From positions 62,001 through 126,000 of the forward strand of contig NZ_NOLJ01000005.1 of NCBI RefSeq assembly GCF_002246015.1: DNA of 64,000 nucleotides, read 5' to 3'. The position numbers were made by a program, and so were the translations under genes. The DNA comes from Nostoc sp. 'Peltigera membranacea cyanobiont' 210A (GTDB lineage: Bacteria > Cyanobacteriota > Cyanobacteriia > Cyanobacteriales > Nostocaceae). Shown piece after piece: positions 36,708 to 45,958 of the stretch. Every line of letters begins with the position of its first letter. Position 1 is the first letter of the stretch. The notes beneath the pieces were generated by a model. That model was given only the letters and a program-made list of their open reading frames with translations, did not search any database and was not told the DNA's origin.

Positions 36708-37034
36708 ATGGCAGAAATTCAAGTAGGTATTGAGGGTGAAGGCGCACCAGCAGCAGCCGAGGCTTTGCTAGAAATTCCTGGAATATCGGGAAGCTATGAA
36801 GTACCGACGCAAAGGGAGGGAACTTTGGCGGCTGTTGCTACTATTATCGGTATTGTGGGTGGTGTTGCGGCTTTAGCTGAACAAATTCGCAAATGGTATC
36901 AAGAATGGCATAAATCTCATCCAGGAAAGCAGTTTGATGTGGTAATTCTTGACCCTGAGACTGGAAATAGGATTTTACTCGAAGAAGCTACTATAGAGGA
37001 AATCACGGAAATCCTCAAATCTATCAGCAAATAA
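36708..37034 (+). CDS. Small partner protein of the CHAT-NTPase (EACC-like)
   Basis: A 108-residue protein from ATG 36708 (MAEIQVGIEGEGAPAAAEAL); the frame is open eight codons earlier. It has an N-terminal charged part, one hydrophobic helix (LAAVATIIGIVGGVAALAEQ) and a C-terminal ferredoxin-like half (FDVVILDPETGNRILLEEAT). It ends at 37034 and the CHAT gene starts with GTG at 37035 without any gap, so the two are made together. The layout resembles the short effector-associated constant components described beside conflict-system NTPases; this is a comparison from memory, not a search. It probably tethers or senses for the CHAT protein. Confidence 0.8.
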   Translation: MAEIQVGIEGEGAPAAAEALLEIPGISGSYEVPTQREGTLAAVATIIGIVGGVAALAEQIRKWYQEWHKSHPGKQFDVVILDPETGNRILLEEATIEEITEILKSISK

Positions 37035-40000
37035 GTGCAAACTATCCGCATTCAACTTCGGGAATGTACGCAGGAAACAGTTGAACTCAGGTATTGGCTA
37101 CCTCAAAAAAATCACTATGAATCACGTCGCCTGAAATTGGCAGAAATTGCTGATTTACTCAAGCAAGGCGAACGAGATTACTATAAACTGCTGCCCAATT
37201 TACCAGGAATCGGGCAGCAGTTATTTTTTTGGTTGGATGGGGATGGACGGTGGTTGAGTCGGGGAATTGCTAACTGTCGCGGTGAGGGGTTGGTAATTGC
37301 TATTGATACTGATCAAAAACTGGCACATCTACCTTGGGAAGTGCTGCATGATGGTGAGGATTTTTTGGTAAAGCGGGTTAATCCAGTGGTTTTGCCTCTG
37401 CGCTGGATTGAGAAAGAAACGGAAGGGTTTTCTGTGGAAGCACGACAATTGCGAGTATTGTTTATGGCAACCGACCCGGAAGATGTGGAACCAAAGTTAG
37501 ACTTTGAACAGGAAGAGGCGAGAATTCTGGCAGATACGCGAGATTTTAATTTAGATTTGCGGGTGGAAGAAAGCGGTTGCGTTAGCGAGTTGGGTAAGGT
37601 GTGGAGTCGCTATTTTAATGACTTTGATGTGTTTCACCTCACAGGACACGCGTCAATTACTCCTGCTGAAGCGGAAAAGAACCCCACCCCCAACCCCTCC
37701 CCGCTTTTCGAGAGGGGAGCAGGTTTAGAGCCGAATACGCCTTACTTTATTACTGAGACGGAAATTGGGGATCGCCACGAAACCACAGCCGCAGAACTGG
37801 CCGAAGTCTTCCGGTTTCGCTTTCCCAAGTTGGTGTTTTTATCTGGGTGTCGGACTGGACAAGCACCAGATAAAGGGGCTGTCCCTTCAATGGCTGAGGC
37901 ACTAATTTCCCAAGGGGCTAGGGCGGTTTTAAGTTGGGGGCGGCCTGTGGAAGACCGGACTGCCACAGCCGCCGCCGCGCACCTCTACGGGAAATTGGCA
38001 GCCGGATATCAATTAGCTGAAGCACTCGCTAGCACTTACCAGCAGTTGTTTAAACAGAATGTGCGTGACTGGCATTTGTTGCGGTTATATGTCCAGGGAG
38101 AATGTCCGGGTGCGTTGGTGGAAGTGTTGGGAGATATGCCACCCTCAGCGCCGGAACCTGCATACCAACATTTTTTAGATCCCGATACCCAACAGGTGCG
38201 GGTGGCGAAACCCTCTGAGTTTGTTGGGAGACGGCGGACTTTGCAACGTTGTCTCAAAGCTATTCGCACTTCATTAGGGGTACTAATTCACGGACTGGGG
38301 GGTGTGGGTAAGAGTACTGTGACGGCGCGACTTCTGGAAAGGATGGTTGGCTATGACAGGCTGGTGAACTTTCGGCAACTGGATGAGGATAAACTGCTCA
38401 AAACCCTTGCTGAACAATGTACCTCGGAACGGGGGCATGAAATTCTCAATGGCAAGTTACCCTTGATGCAGCGCCTCACCAAGTTTTTCAGTGAAGGACT
38501 GAATACCACAGAACAGCGCTTTGCCTTTGTGCTGGATGACTTTGAGGCTAATTTGGAATTACGAAATGGGGTTTATGTCTTGCAACCACAAGTTGTGGAT
38601 GTACTGCTGGCGTTGCTGAAGGCGATGCAAAATTCCCAACTTCCCCACAAGGTAATTATTACCTGTCGCTACAATTTCACTTTGTCGGAACTGAATCATC
38701 GTCTGTACCGCGAACCTCTGGGGGCTTTGGGTGGGGCAGATTTAATTAAAAAGTATAATCGTCTCAATTCGTTTAATGGCAGTTGGCAATTTCAGCCAGA
38801 TTTGCCCGAACGTGCCAAAAAAGCAGCAGATGGAAATCCTCGGCTGTTGGAATGGTTAGATAAGATTTTGCAAAATTCCCCGCAGTCGCCGTCAGCCGAG
38901 AGCGGAGTTGAGATGATTCTGCAAAAGATGGCAGATAAGGAAAAGGAATTTCGTGAGGATATTTTGGCACAGGAATTGCTGAAGCAGCAAACTCCAGCTT
39001 TGCGTCAAATGCTGGGGAAGTTGTTGGTGTATGAGTTACCTGTTCCTCTAGCTGCTATTTCCCCGATTTGTGAGGATATCTCAAGTTGGGAAAGTCATAT
39101 TCAACGCGCTGAAATTTTGGGTTTGTTGGAAGTTACCCTCACCAATAACACAGAGAGGTTGTATCGTGTTCCCCGGATTTTGTCACCGTTGCTAGAGTTT
39201 CCAGAAAACCCCAAGGGTGAAGAGTTGTATAAACAAGCTGCACAAATTTTGTATCGCCTGTGGTGGGAAGAGGCGGAAGCTGCTACGGAAGCACAAGAGT
39301 TAGAAATTCATCGTTTAGGCTTGTTGGGGAAGGATGAAGAAATTGCGGCGAACATTGCCAGTTCTTTAGCAGAGAACTGGAAAAATAAAAGCCGTTTTCG
39401 GGAAGCAATACATCTGTACAAATCAACCTTAGAAATTACTACAAACTATAGTGTTCTCAACCAAATTGCTTATTGTGAACACCAAATGGGTGAGGTTGAT
39501 CGAGCATTAAACTATTACCAACAAGCTTTAAATCTTTGTCCTGCAGAAGACGTAGCAGAATTAGCATCAATTTATCATCATTTTGGGATACTAAAAGCGA
39601 CCAAAGGGGAAGTAGATGAAGCGATGGCACTTTTCAATCAGTCTTTGTCAATAAATGAACGCATTGGTAATGTCGAAGGCAAAGCAGCGACGTTGCACCA
39701 ACTGGCACGTATCTACGCCAAGAAAGGGGAAGTGGATGAAGCGATAGCACTTTTCAATCAGTCTTTGTCAATAAATGAACACATTGGTAATGTACTAGGC
39801 AAATCGGCGACGTTGCACCAACTGGCACGTATCTACGCTGATAAAGGGGAAGAGGAGCAAGCAATCGCACTTTTCAATCAAGTCCTTGAAATTGATGAAC
39901 GCATTGGAAATTTCCAAGGCAAAGCGGAGAATTTGCACCAACTGGGAAATATCTACGTCAACAAAGGGGAAGTGGATGAAGCGATCGCACTCTACAATCA

Positions 40001-40685
40001 GTCTTTGGAAATAGATGAACGCATTGGATATGTCCAAGGCAAAGCGGCGAATTTGCACCAACTGGCAGGTATCTACGCCAACAAAGGGGAAGTGGATGAA
40101 GCGATCGCACTTTTCAATCAGTCTTTGGAAATAGCTGAACGCATTGGAGATGTTCAACGCAAAGCGGCGACGTTGCACCAATTGGGAATGATTTACGCCA
40201 ACAAAGGGGAAGTGGATGAAGCGATCGCACTCTACAATCAAGTCCTTGAAATTGATGAACGCAGTGGAAATGTCCAAGGCAAAGCGGCGACGTTGGACAG
40301 ACTGGGACGTATGTACGCCAACAAAGGGGAAGTGGAACAAGCGATCGCACTTTTCAATCAGTCTTTGGAAATAACTGAACGTATTGGTAATGTCCAAACT
40401 AAAGCAGGGACGTTGCACGAACTGGCAGGTATCTACGCCAACAAAGGGGATGTGGATCAAGCGATCGCACTTTTCAATCAGTCTTTGGAAATAACTGAAC
40501 GCATTGGAGATGTCGAAGGCAAAGCAATGACTCTGTGGTGCTTAGGATATTTGGCAGAACAGAAGGGTGAATACACTAAAGCGATATCCTATTTGCAACC
40601 AGCTTTAGAGATTTTGCAGCGATTGAAGTCATCATACGCTGAAGGTGTGCGTGCAAGTCTTGATAGGGTAATGCGTAATTCGTAA
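37035..40685 (+). CDS. CHAT protease - STAND NTPase - TPR protein
   Basis: A 1216-residue protein. Residues about 130-360 form a CHAT (caspase-like) protease domain with His205 in VFHLTGHASI and Cys272 in LVFLSGCRTGQAPDKGAVPS. The NTPase core has Walker A IHGLGGVGKSTVT at 419-430 and Walker B FAFVLDDFEAN near 500, with IITCRYNF as sensor. Residues about 800-1200 hold around ten 40-residue kinesin-light-chain type TPRs (ANKGEVDEAIALFNQSLEIA). This order, sensor repeats, NTPase switch and protease effector, is the design of conflict and cell-death proteins. A repeat-derived insert NPTPNPSPLFERGAG (about 215-230) lies between the His and Cys. The start is GTG, directly after the partner gene. 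Confidence 0.9.
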   Translation: MQTIRIQLRECTQETVELRYWLPQKNHYESRRLKLAEIADLLKQGERDYYKLLPNLPGIGQQLFFWLDGDGRWLSRGIANCRGEGLVIAIDTDQKLAHLPWEVLHDGEDFLVKRVNPVVLPLRWIEKETEGFSVEARQLRVLFMATDPEDVEPKLDFEQEEARILADTRDFNLDLRVEESGCVSELGKVWSRYFNDFDVFHLTGHASITPAEAEKNPTPNPSPLFERGAGLEPNTPYFITETEIGDRHETTAAELAEVFRFRFPKLVFLSGCRTGQAPDKGAVPSMAEALISQGARAVLSWGRPVEDRTATAAAAHLYGKLAAGYQLAEALASTYQQLFKQNVRDWHLLRLYVQGECPGALVEVLGDMPPSAPEPAYQHFLDPDTQQVRVAKPSEFVGRRRTLQRCLKAIRTSLGVLIHGLGGVGKSTVTARLLERMVGYDRLVNFRQLDEDKLLKTLAEQCTSERGHEILNGKLPLMQRLTKFFSEGLNTTEQRFAFVLDDFEANLELRNGVYVLQPQVVDVLLALLKAMQNSQLPHKVIITCRYNFTLSELNHRLYREPLGALGGADLIKKYNRLNSFNGSWQFQPDLPERAKKAADGNPRLLEWLDKILQNSPQSPSAESGVEMILQKMADKEKEFREDILAQELLKQQTPALRQMLGKLLVYELPVPLAAISPICEDISSWESHIQRAEILGLLEVTLTNNTERLYRVPRILSPLLEFPENPKGEELYKQAAQILYRLWWEEAEAATEAQELEIHRLGLLGKDEEIAANIASSLAENWKNKSRFREAIHLYKSTLEITTNYSVLNQIAYCEHQMGEVDRALNYYQQALNLCPAEDVAELASIYHHFGILKATKGEVDEAMALFNQSLSINERIGNVEGKAATLHQLARIYAKKGEVDEAIALFNQSLSINEHIGNVLGKSATLHQLARIYADKGEEEQAIALFNQVLEIDERIGNFQGKAENLHQLGNIYVNKGEVDEAIALYNQSLEIDERIGYVQGKAANLHQLAGIYANKGEVDEAIALFNQSLEIAERIGDVQRKAATLHQLGMIYANKGEVDEAIALYNQVLEIDERSGNVQGKAATLDRLGRMYANKGEVEQAIALFNQSLEITERIGNVQTKAGTLHELAGIYANKGDVDQAIALFNQSLEITERIGDVEGKAMTLWCLGYLAEQKGEYTKAISYLQPALEILQRLKSSYAEGVRASLDRVMRNS
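39600..40540. repeat. 120-bp internal repeats coding for TPR units
   Basis: About eight tandem 120-bp units (AACAAAGGGGAAGTGGATGA AGCG... phase) code for the TPRs of the CHAT protein. Many units are over 85 percent alike by eye and several share exact runs, so they expanded recently and repeat number is probably unstable between strains. Confidence 0.85.
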
Positions 40686-40805
40686 TACTTCGGCTACGCT
40701 CAGTACAAGTTCGTAATTACTGAAAGATTTTTGTCTCACGCAGAGGCGCAGAGGCGCAAAGAAGAAGGCAAGAGTGGGACTTAAGTACATGAAAATTGCT
40801 GTAAT

Positions 40806-41050
40806 GAGTCTTTGATACTCGTGAATGAGTCTTTGATACTCGCGGACGAGTCTTTTATACTCTTGGATGAGCTTTTCATACTCACGGACGAGTCTTTTAT
40901 ACTCTTGGATGAGCTTTTCATACTCACGGACGAGTCTTTGATACTCGCAGACGAGCCTTTGAACTCCATTAATGAACTTCGGAGCTTCGTTGATGAACCT
41001 TTGCGCTTCATTAATGAACCTCGGAGCTTCGTTGATGAGTCTTTACAGCA
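40806..41050. repeat. Tandem array of about 12 x 21-bp units
   Basis: Units begin GAGTCTTTGATACTCGCGGA (plus C), then variants GAGCTTTTCATACTCACGGA and later GAACTTCGGAGCTTCGTTGA. It lies between the CHAT gene stop (40685) and the Uma2 gene stop (41053), so it is transcribed from both sides at most as readthrough. No spacers exist. Unit eight, GAGCCTTTGAACTCCATTAA (plus T), differs at only three positions from the reverse complement of the type A unit of the array at 16891-17184. Frames on both strands stay open because the period is a multiple of three. Confidence 0.9.
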
Positions 41051-41052
41051 AT

Positions 41053-41730
41053 TCAGGTGAGAGAATCAGGATCTATGCCGAGCGATCGCAATCTTTCTGC
41101 TAATAATTGGGCGCGTCTTTCAGCTTGTTGAGCCTGTTCTTGTGGTGTTAAAAGCCTTTGCCATTGACGATCGTACCAATACAACCACTCGCGCGGAATG
41201 CCTAGATAAGTTCCCCGTTCCATGCCAATTCCTAAACCAATCTCTGGCAACCAAACGGGATTACCATCATGTAATTCATAAGTATTATTAACTAATTTGT
41301 AAACTTCTAAACGTGGCTTACGACGACGAAATGGATTGTAAACCACATAATACAAAAACCCTAATCTTGCATACTCTGCTTTTTTGGTCGAATACTCACC
41401 GCGATATGTCTGAGATACCACTTCCAGTGCTAATATCGGTAGTTTCTTCTCTTCCCAAAGTACATAACTGGGACGGAGGTTTTCATCATAAAATCGCTCT
41501 ACCCCCAAACTCAAAAATCCATCTGGCACGATTGGCGGTAAATCTGGGTCATAATAAATCCCCATATCTATACCAAAAAACCAATCCATTCTTTCTGGCC
41601 ATGCCATTGCGAGTATTGCTTTGAGTAAACCGGGAATTAAATCTTGTAATTCATTATCCACAGGGGTATCGTCAGAGTCTGGCAGTTCCTCGGATGAGGG
41701 CAAACAAGCTAATGGATCGTAATTTAGCAT
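41053..41730 (-). CDS. Uma2-family (DUF820) restriction-like nuclease
   Basis: A 225-residue protein. The PD-(D/E)xK fold segments are DWFFGIDMGIYYDPDLPPIV, PDGFLSLGVERFYDENLRPS, LPILALEVVSQTYRGEYSTK and KAEYARLGFLYYVVYNPFRR. The C-terminal helix (QEQAQQAERRAQLLAERLRS) is typical for the family. Uma2 proteins are highly amplified in Nostoc genomes and of unknown biological role. It converges on the CHAT locus; its stop borders the 21-bp array, and the last helix is coded just upstream of it. Confidence 0.9.
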   Translation of the reverse strand: MLNYDPLACLPSSEELPDSDDTPVDNELQDLIPGLLKAILAMAWPERMDWFFGIDMGIYYDPDLPPIVPDGFLSLGVERFYDENLRPSYVLWEEKKLPILALEVVSQTYRGEYSTKKAEYARLGFLYYVVYNPFRRRKPRLEVYKLVNNTYELHDGNPVWLPEIGLGIGMERGTYLGIPREWLYWYDRQWQRLLTPQEQAQQAERRAQLLAERLRSLGIDPDSLT

Positions 41731-41827
41731 GATAGGTTTACCGTTTCTCAGTTATTAGTACATCTTTATTTTATTAATGAATTTTGATAGCAATTCAGCA
41801 CATCTTAATTTTATTTGCAAACATAGA

Positions 41828-41874
41828 GAGCAAAACATCCCCGACTTCTTTAAGAAGCCAGGGATGTTTTGCTC
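41828..41874. terminator. KGK gene terminator
   Basis: A 14-bp perfect inverted repeat, GAGCAAAACATCCC / GGGATGTTTTGCTC, with an inner GACTTCTTTAAGAAGCC hairpin, nine bases past the KGK stop on the minus strand. The inner part (CCCCGACTTCTT) is also found at 57525, so this is a dispersed terminator repeat. Confidence 0.85.
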
Positions 41875-41882
41875 ATTGGATA

Positions 41883-42191
41883 TTAATTTTCCACTTGTTT
41901 GAGTTTTTGAAAAATTTCATCAAGTGGTGACTCAGATTCATCAGGACAAAATTCTAAAGCAAGTCTAACTTTTCCTTTTTTCCATCCCAAAGTACTAAAT
42001 TGTAAAACTTCACAATTTAATCCTTGGGTATACAAATTTACTTCATCTGTTTCTTCTGCTCCAACATATTCTTTAATTGCTGTAATCAAATCACGGACTT
42101 TAAAGGTTTTAGCAATATTTAACTTATTAAAAGTGTCTGGTTCTATAGACACAACTTCATCATGGTTTAGTCTTTCGAATCCATCTTCCAT
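41883..42191 (-). CDS. KGK domain protein
   Basis: A 102-residue protein (MEDGFERLNHDEVVSIEPDT) with the KGK motif in LGWKKGKVRLALEF near residue 75, preceded by NLYTQGLNCEVLQFST, and an acidic C-terminus (FCPDESESPLDEIFQKLKQV). The KGK family is a small cyanobacterial group without known function. The start is well placed behind AT-rich leader. Its transcript ends at the hairpin at 41828-41874. Confidence 0.85.
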   Translation of the reverse strand: MEDGFERLNHDEVVSIEPDTFNKLNIAKTFKVRDLITAIKEYVGAEETDEVNLYTQGLNCEVLQFSTLGWKKGKVRLALEFCPDESESPLDEIFQKLKQVEN

Positions 42192-42261
42192 AAAAATCTC
42201 CTGTCAATAAATCTATATTTTCCAGAGATATAACAGTTCATCCGAAATAAAATGATAATTT

Positions 42262-42296
42262 AGTCATTGGTCATTGGTCATTAGTCCTTGGTTATT
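42262..42296. repeat. 7-bp tandem repeat, 5 units
   Basis: Heptamers AGTCATT, GGTCATT, GGTCATT, AGTCCTT, GGTTATT, upstream of the KGK gene. The same GGTCATT/GGTCAGT family recurs at 58591-58639. Confidence 0.8.
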
Positions 42297-42463
42297 ATCG
42301 TAATAATTTGTGTATTGCACAGAGGGGGAAAGAAAAACTCTTCACCCCTCTGCGTTTCAACTTAAATACTTAACTCACCATAGTTTTACGCGGGATTTTA
42401 CTAAGTCCTGAGTTATGAGTAAAAGTAAAATACTCAATACTCAGTACTGTCTTAGTGAGGTTC

Positions 42464-43525
42464 TTAAAAAAACCAACCGTAAGAATGCAAACCTTTACCC
42501 AAAAGATTTACACCGAGATAGCAAACCCAAACCACAAGCAAGCCGGTAGAGGCTAAAATTGCGGGACGACGCCCTTGCCAACCGCGAGTAATTCTGGCGT
42601 GAAGGTAGGCGGCGAACACTAACCAGGTGATTAATGCCCAAGTTTCTTTCGGGTCCCAACTCCAGTAGGAACCCCAGGCTTCGTTAGCCCAAACGCCACC
42701 GGCAATGATGCCAATTGTCAGCAGGGGAAATCCTAGTCCGATGATCCGATAGCTGATGTTGTCGAGGGTTTCGGCAAGACTAAGGCGTTGGGGTGAAAGA
42801 GGTTCAGTAGATGCAACGGTTTGAGATTCAGGGGTAGTTACTAAATTCAAAACAGCAGTGTTACCGTTACTGTTGCCGTTGCTACTAGTTTCAAAACGGG
42901 CAAAGCCGTTATTTTCGACAGCAGGGGTTGGTGGTTGAGAAATTAGTTCAGATGCTTTGTGCAAGCGGTAGCCGTTGCTGCGATAGCCACCAGTACCAAC
43001 AGAACTACCTTGTAGTTGGATGTTTTGACCACGAGTGACAATTAAGAAAGCGATCGCTAATAACGAACCCACCATCAAAGCAGAATAACTCAACATCATG
43101 ACGCTGACATGCATCATCAGCCAATTGGACTTCAAGGCAGGTACTAGGGGTTCTGACGCTTGCATCTGCGATGGTAGTGTCATAGTAGCAAAAGCTGCGA
43201 TCGCCATTGCCACCGGAGCTGTCGCAACTCCTACTAAACGGCTACGGCTACTATTTTCAGCAATCAGATGGACGGCGGTAATTCCCCAAGTTAAGAAAAA
43301 CAGAGATTCATAGAGATTACTTAAGGGAAAGTAACCAGCTTCAATCCATCGTGCCCCTAATAGAGTAGCAATGCCCAAATTTGCGATCGCCATCCCAGCT
43401 GTCCCCAAAGCGGCTAGATAAGGCAGATTCGGAAAAGCCGCTCCTCCCCAATACACCAGCATTGTTAGGAATAATATGGCAAAGGACGCATTGTCCAGCC
43501 AGTTCTGGAGTACAACCAAATTCAT
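42464..43525 (-). CDS. ccsB: Cytochrome c biogenesis protein CcsB (CcsA/ResC-type)
   Basis: A 353-residue membrane protein that handles haem for c-type cytochrome assembly at the lumen side, in system II. The start is ATG 43525 ([20 protein letters not shown]); the frame is open 34 codons upstream but those lie in repeat-like DNA. The tryptophan-rich haem motif [20 protein letters not shown] is conserved and is flanked by membrane helices. His residues in [19 protein letters not shown] and HLIAENSS fit haem ligands. A soluble insert (about residues 170-245, Ser/Asn-rich: [19 protein letters not shown]) is longer than in many homologues. ccs1 is not in the window. Confidence 0.92.
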   Translation of the reverse strand: MNLVVLQNWLDNASFAILFLTMLVYWGGAAFPNLPYLAALGTAGMAIANLGIATLLGARWIEAGYFPLSNLYESLFFLTWGITAVHLIAENSSRSRLVGVATAPVAMAIAAFATMTLPSQMQASEPLVPALKSNWLMMHVSVMMLSYSALMVGSLLAIAFLIVTRGQNIQLQGSSVGTGGYRSNGYRLHKASELISQPPTPAVENNGFARFETSSNGNSNGNTAVLNLVTTPESQTVASTEPLSPQRLSLAETLDNISYRIIGLGFPLLTIGIIAGGVWANEAWGSYWSWDPKETWALITWLVFAAYLHARITRGWQGRRPAILASTGLLVVWVCYLGVNLLGKGLHSYGWFF

Positions 43526-43685
43526 AAAGTCTTCTCTCCGTGGATGATTTAAAATATCGATTCTGACTGTTTTGATCCTATATGTTAAGAGGGGAATCGG
43601 GAATGGGGCATTGGGGATTGGGTACAAGGGGCAGAGGGGAAAAACTTACTGCAACTTCTCCCCTGCTTCCCTACTTCCCACTCCC

Positions 43686-45455
43686 CTATCTAACAGAGTT
43701 ACTCTTACTCCCTTCTGGACTAGGCAATGTAGTCGCGTTAGTAACTTTTTTAAGTTCGATAAAAATATCGTAACGGTTACTGCGATTGTCGCTGACAGCA
43801 GATGTCATCCCAATTGAGCGCGTTGCATCTAGCAAAGTTTGTTGATTGGGAATTAGAGTTGGTAAAGGGAAATTTTTCACAGTTCGTTCCACGTCCAAGA
43901 AAAATTGACCATTCGTCGGATTGGGTTCTGTAGGAACTGTTTTTTGGAAGGGAAGAGTGCCAGCTAGTGTGTAGTTAGGTTTGGGAACAATTTTATCGGT
44001 GATGGGAGCGCCGACTACCAAGAAGGCGACATCTCCATCTAACCAACCGTGGGTGGCAGTTAATGTACCATAAGGTGATATCCAGTTAACAACGGGTTGA
44101 CCTGCAACTTTCCCCGGTTGTACTTGGAACTGGTATTGATTTTTCATCACTTCATCCAGCTTACTGATGGATGTTTCAGCTGATTTGCGTAGGCTTTGCC
44201 CGCCGTCGGCATCGCTTGTCTGTACCATGAACAGCAAACCCGCACGAAAATCATTTGGTGAACCTTCTTTTGGAGTAGCAGGAATTACTGATAACGAAAA
44301 CTCCCCTTTCATCCAACTAAGCAAATCTTTATCTAAATCAAGATCGGTAAGAGATTTTATACCACCTCTAATCTGTTCTGGTGCGATCGGTGATAGAGGA
44401 TTTCCTTGAGATGTTAAAACATAGTCTCTCCACAACCTCTGTAAGTTACCACCAGTCAGCATCATTAAGGTTTCCGCTGGTATGCGGCTTTGCATTTTCC
44501 CAGCTTTGTTTTCCACCACCAGCACACGTTGACTATTAGGATTTAACCAAGAAACGCCCTTGAAGCGGATTCCTTCTGACTCTAAAGTTATTGTCCCGGC
44601 TAAACCTTGGTTATTTTGCAGTTGAGCCAAAACTTGAGCAGGTAAAGGGCGGTTTGGAGAAGCTGCGGCTATTTTCGCTGCTGTTGGCACATTTACATAA
44701 AACTGGGCAAAGGGTTGATAGTTGGCAATTTTCGGGAAATTCTCCGCAAAGCCTCCAGTTGTGGCTAGAGATGTTTTATTTTTGTAAGCATCGATCGCTC
44801 GTTCTGTGGCTTTGGGGCTATCAGTGATGACTACAAAACGCCCATCTAGTAATGCAGCCGAGAAGTTTTGCCCCGTTTGCCCCTCACTTTGTTTAATGGC
44901 GATCCCTTGATAAGTACGGTCAATCCATTTGCCTTGTTTAAGGGTTTTGGGTTGTGCCAAAATGCTTTTGGCGATTTCTGAATTTTTTACTGGTAATACC
45001 ATTACCATCGACTGCTGATCGCTAGCAGCATCTTCATTGGTGGTAACTGGTTTGGGTGCAGGTTTATTCCCTGTAGCTGGGGCAAGAATTGCGATCGCAA
45101 TGTCATCGCCTACCCAAGGAGCGATATCTTTCTGGAAGTCATAACCATTATTAGTCAGAAAGCGATCGCGTAACTGAACTAAATTTTTGTCCAGTTCTGT
45201 TTGGGTTTCTTTTGTCCCAAACTGCCGCAATTTCTGCCACTGCTGGGGATCTGTTGTTAAGGAAACCGCAAACAGGGCATCACCAGGAATAATATTTGCA
45301 CCTACTAGCAAATCGCTAGAAGATATTTGTCTCTGAGCTAACAACCAGTAGGCCACACTCCCCGCACCAATCAATAACCCAGCAGCCGAGAGCGTCAGCA
45401 CCAGAGACGGGTTCTTATTTTTTTTCATCTGAACAGACACAAGAGGCGGTGCCAT
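43686..45455 (-). CDS. DUF3352 exported protein (second copy)
   Basis: A 589-residue protein (or 580 from the internal Met MKKNKNPSLVLTLSAAGLLI). One N-terminal transmembrane helix (LVLTLSAAGLLIGAGSVAYW) is followed by the same domain as the protein at 32373-34034: GDALFAVSLTTDPQQWQKLR, NGYDFQKDIAPWVGDDIAIA, MVMVLPVKNSEIAKSILAQP, LLDGRFVVITDSPKATERAI and LSWMKGEFSLSVIPATPKEG. The pair differ too much to be recent copies. The product probably acts in the periplasm or thylakoid lumen. The gene runs toward ccsB and ends 160 bases before the ccsB start. Confidence 0.9.
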   Translation of the reverse strand: MAPPLVSVQMKKNKNPSLVLTLSAAGLLIGAGSVAYWLLAQRQISSSDLLVGANIIPGDALFAVSLTTDPQQWQKLRQFGTKETQTELDKNLVQLRDRFLTNNGYDFQKDIAPWVGDDIAIAILAPATGNKPAPKPVTTNEDAASDQQSMVMVLPVKNSEIAKSILAQPKTLKQGKWIDRTYQGIAIKQSEGQTGQNFSAALLDGRFVVITDSPKATERAIDAYKNKTSLATTGGFAENFPKIANYQPFAQFYVNVPTAAKIAAASPNRPLPAQVLAQLQNNQGLAGTITLESEGIRFKGVSWLNPNSQRVLVVENKAGKMQSRIPAETLMMLTGGNLQRLWRDYVLTSQGNPLSPIAPEQIRGGIKSLTDLDLDKDLLSWMKGEFSLSVIPATPKEGSPNDFRAGLLFMVQTSDADGGQSLRKSAETSISKLDEVMKNQYQFQVQPGKVAGQPVVNWISPYGTLTATHGWLDGDVAFLVVGAPITDKIVPKPNYTLAGTLPFQKTVPTEPNPTNGQFFLDVERTVKNFPLPTLIPNQQTLLDATRSIGMTSAVSDNRSNRYDIFIELKKVTNATTLPSPEGSKSNSVR

Positions 45456-45958
45456 TGAAACCTGTACCTTATACTTGCAAACTTATTACTTGCTTGATTA
45501 GTCAAGTACACCAACAGTATTACCCATTCTTTAGAGCAGTTAATTATATTAAATTTTTCTACCCTAGATGCTGATGGTACTTCGATAATTAACTTTCCGT
45601 AGTCTTTTAAAAGCTATGTTTTTGGCTCAGTTACCATTTTTAACACGCTTTGTTGAATTTCGTAGGACGTTTCCCAGAGATTAATTCCTCTGTCGGAAAG
45701 TTTCCACAAGTAAATCTGTTATTCCAAGTATTCCAAGCAATTCAGGGAATATAACATTTTTTTCGGAGTTACAGAAATTAGCGCCTTTCCATCACTCTCA
45801 GAAAACAATAATCGAAGCAGAAAACTGAAACTATGACTAAATGAAGGTTTGAGGCTTTATTTTCTAATATAAATTCAAAAATGTAGCCAAAACCTGGAAA
45901 GTTAAGTCTCGTAAGCCTTGCAGCGATTGCTTTCTCCAAGAGTGATGGAAGAGGGTTA

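Noticed and set aside
39795-40460. 221-codon minus-strand frame in the CHAT TPR region
   Set aside because: Shadow of the 120-bp repeats that code for TPRs on the plus strand.
40781-41060. Heptad-like peptides in the second 21-bp array (LFILTDESFILL)
   Set aside because: The hydrophobic heptads are the automatic translation of 21-bp repeats; both strands are open, and no ribosome binding site is present.
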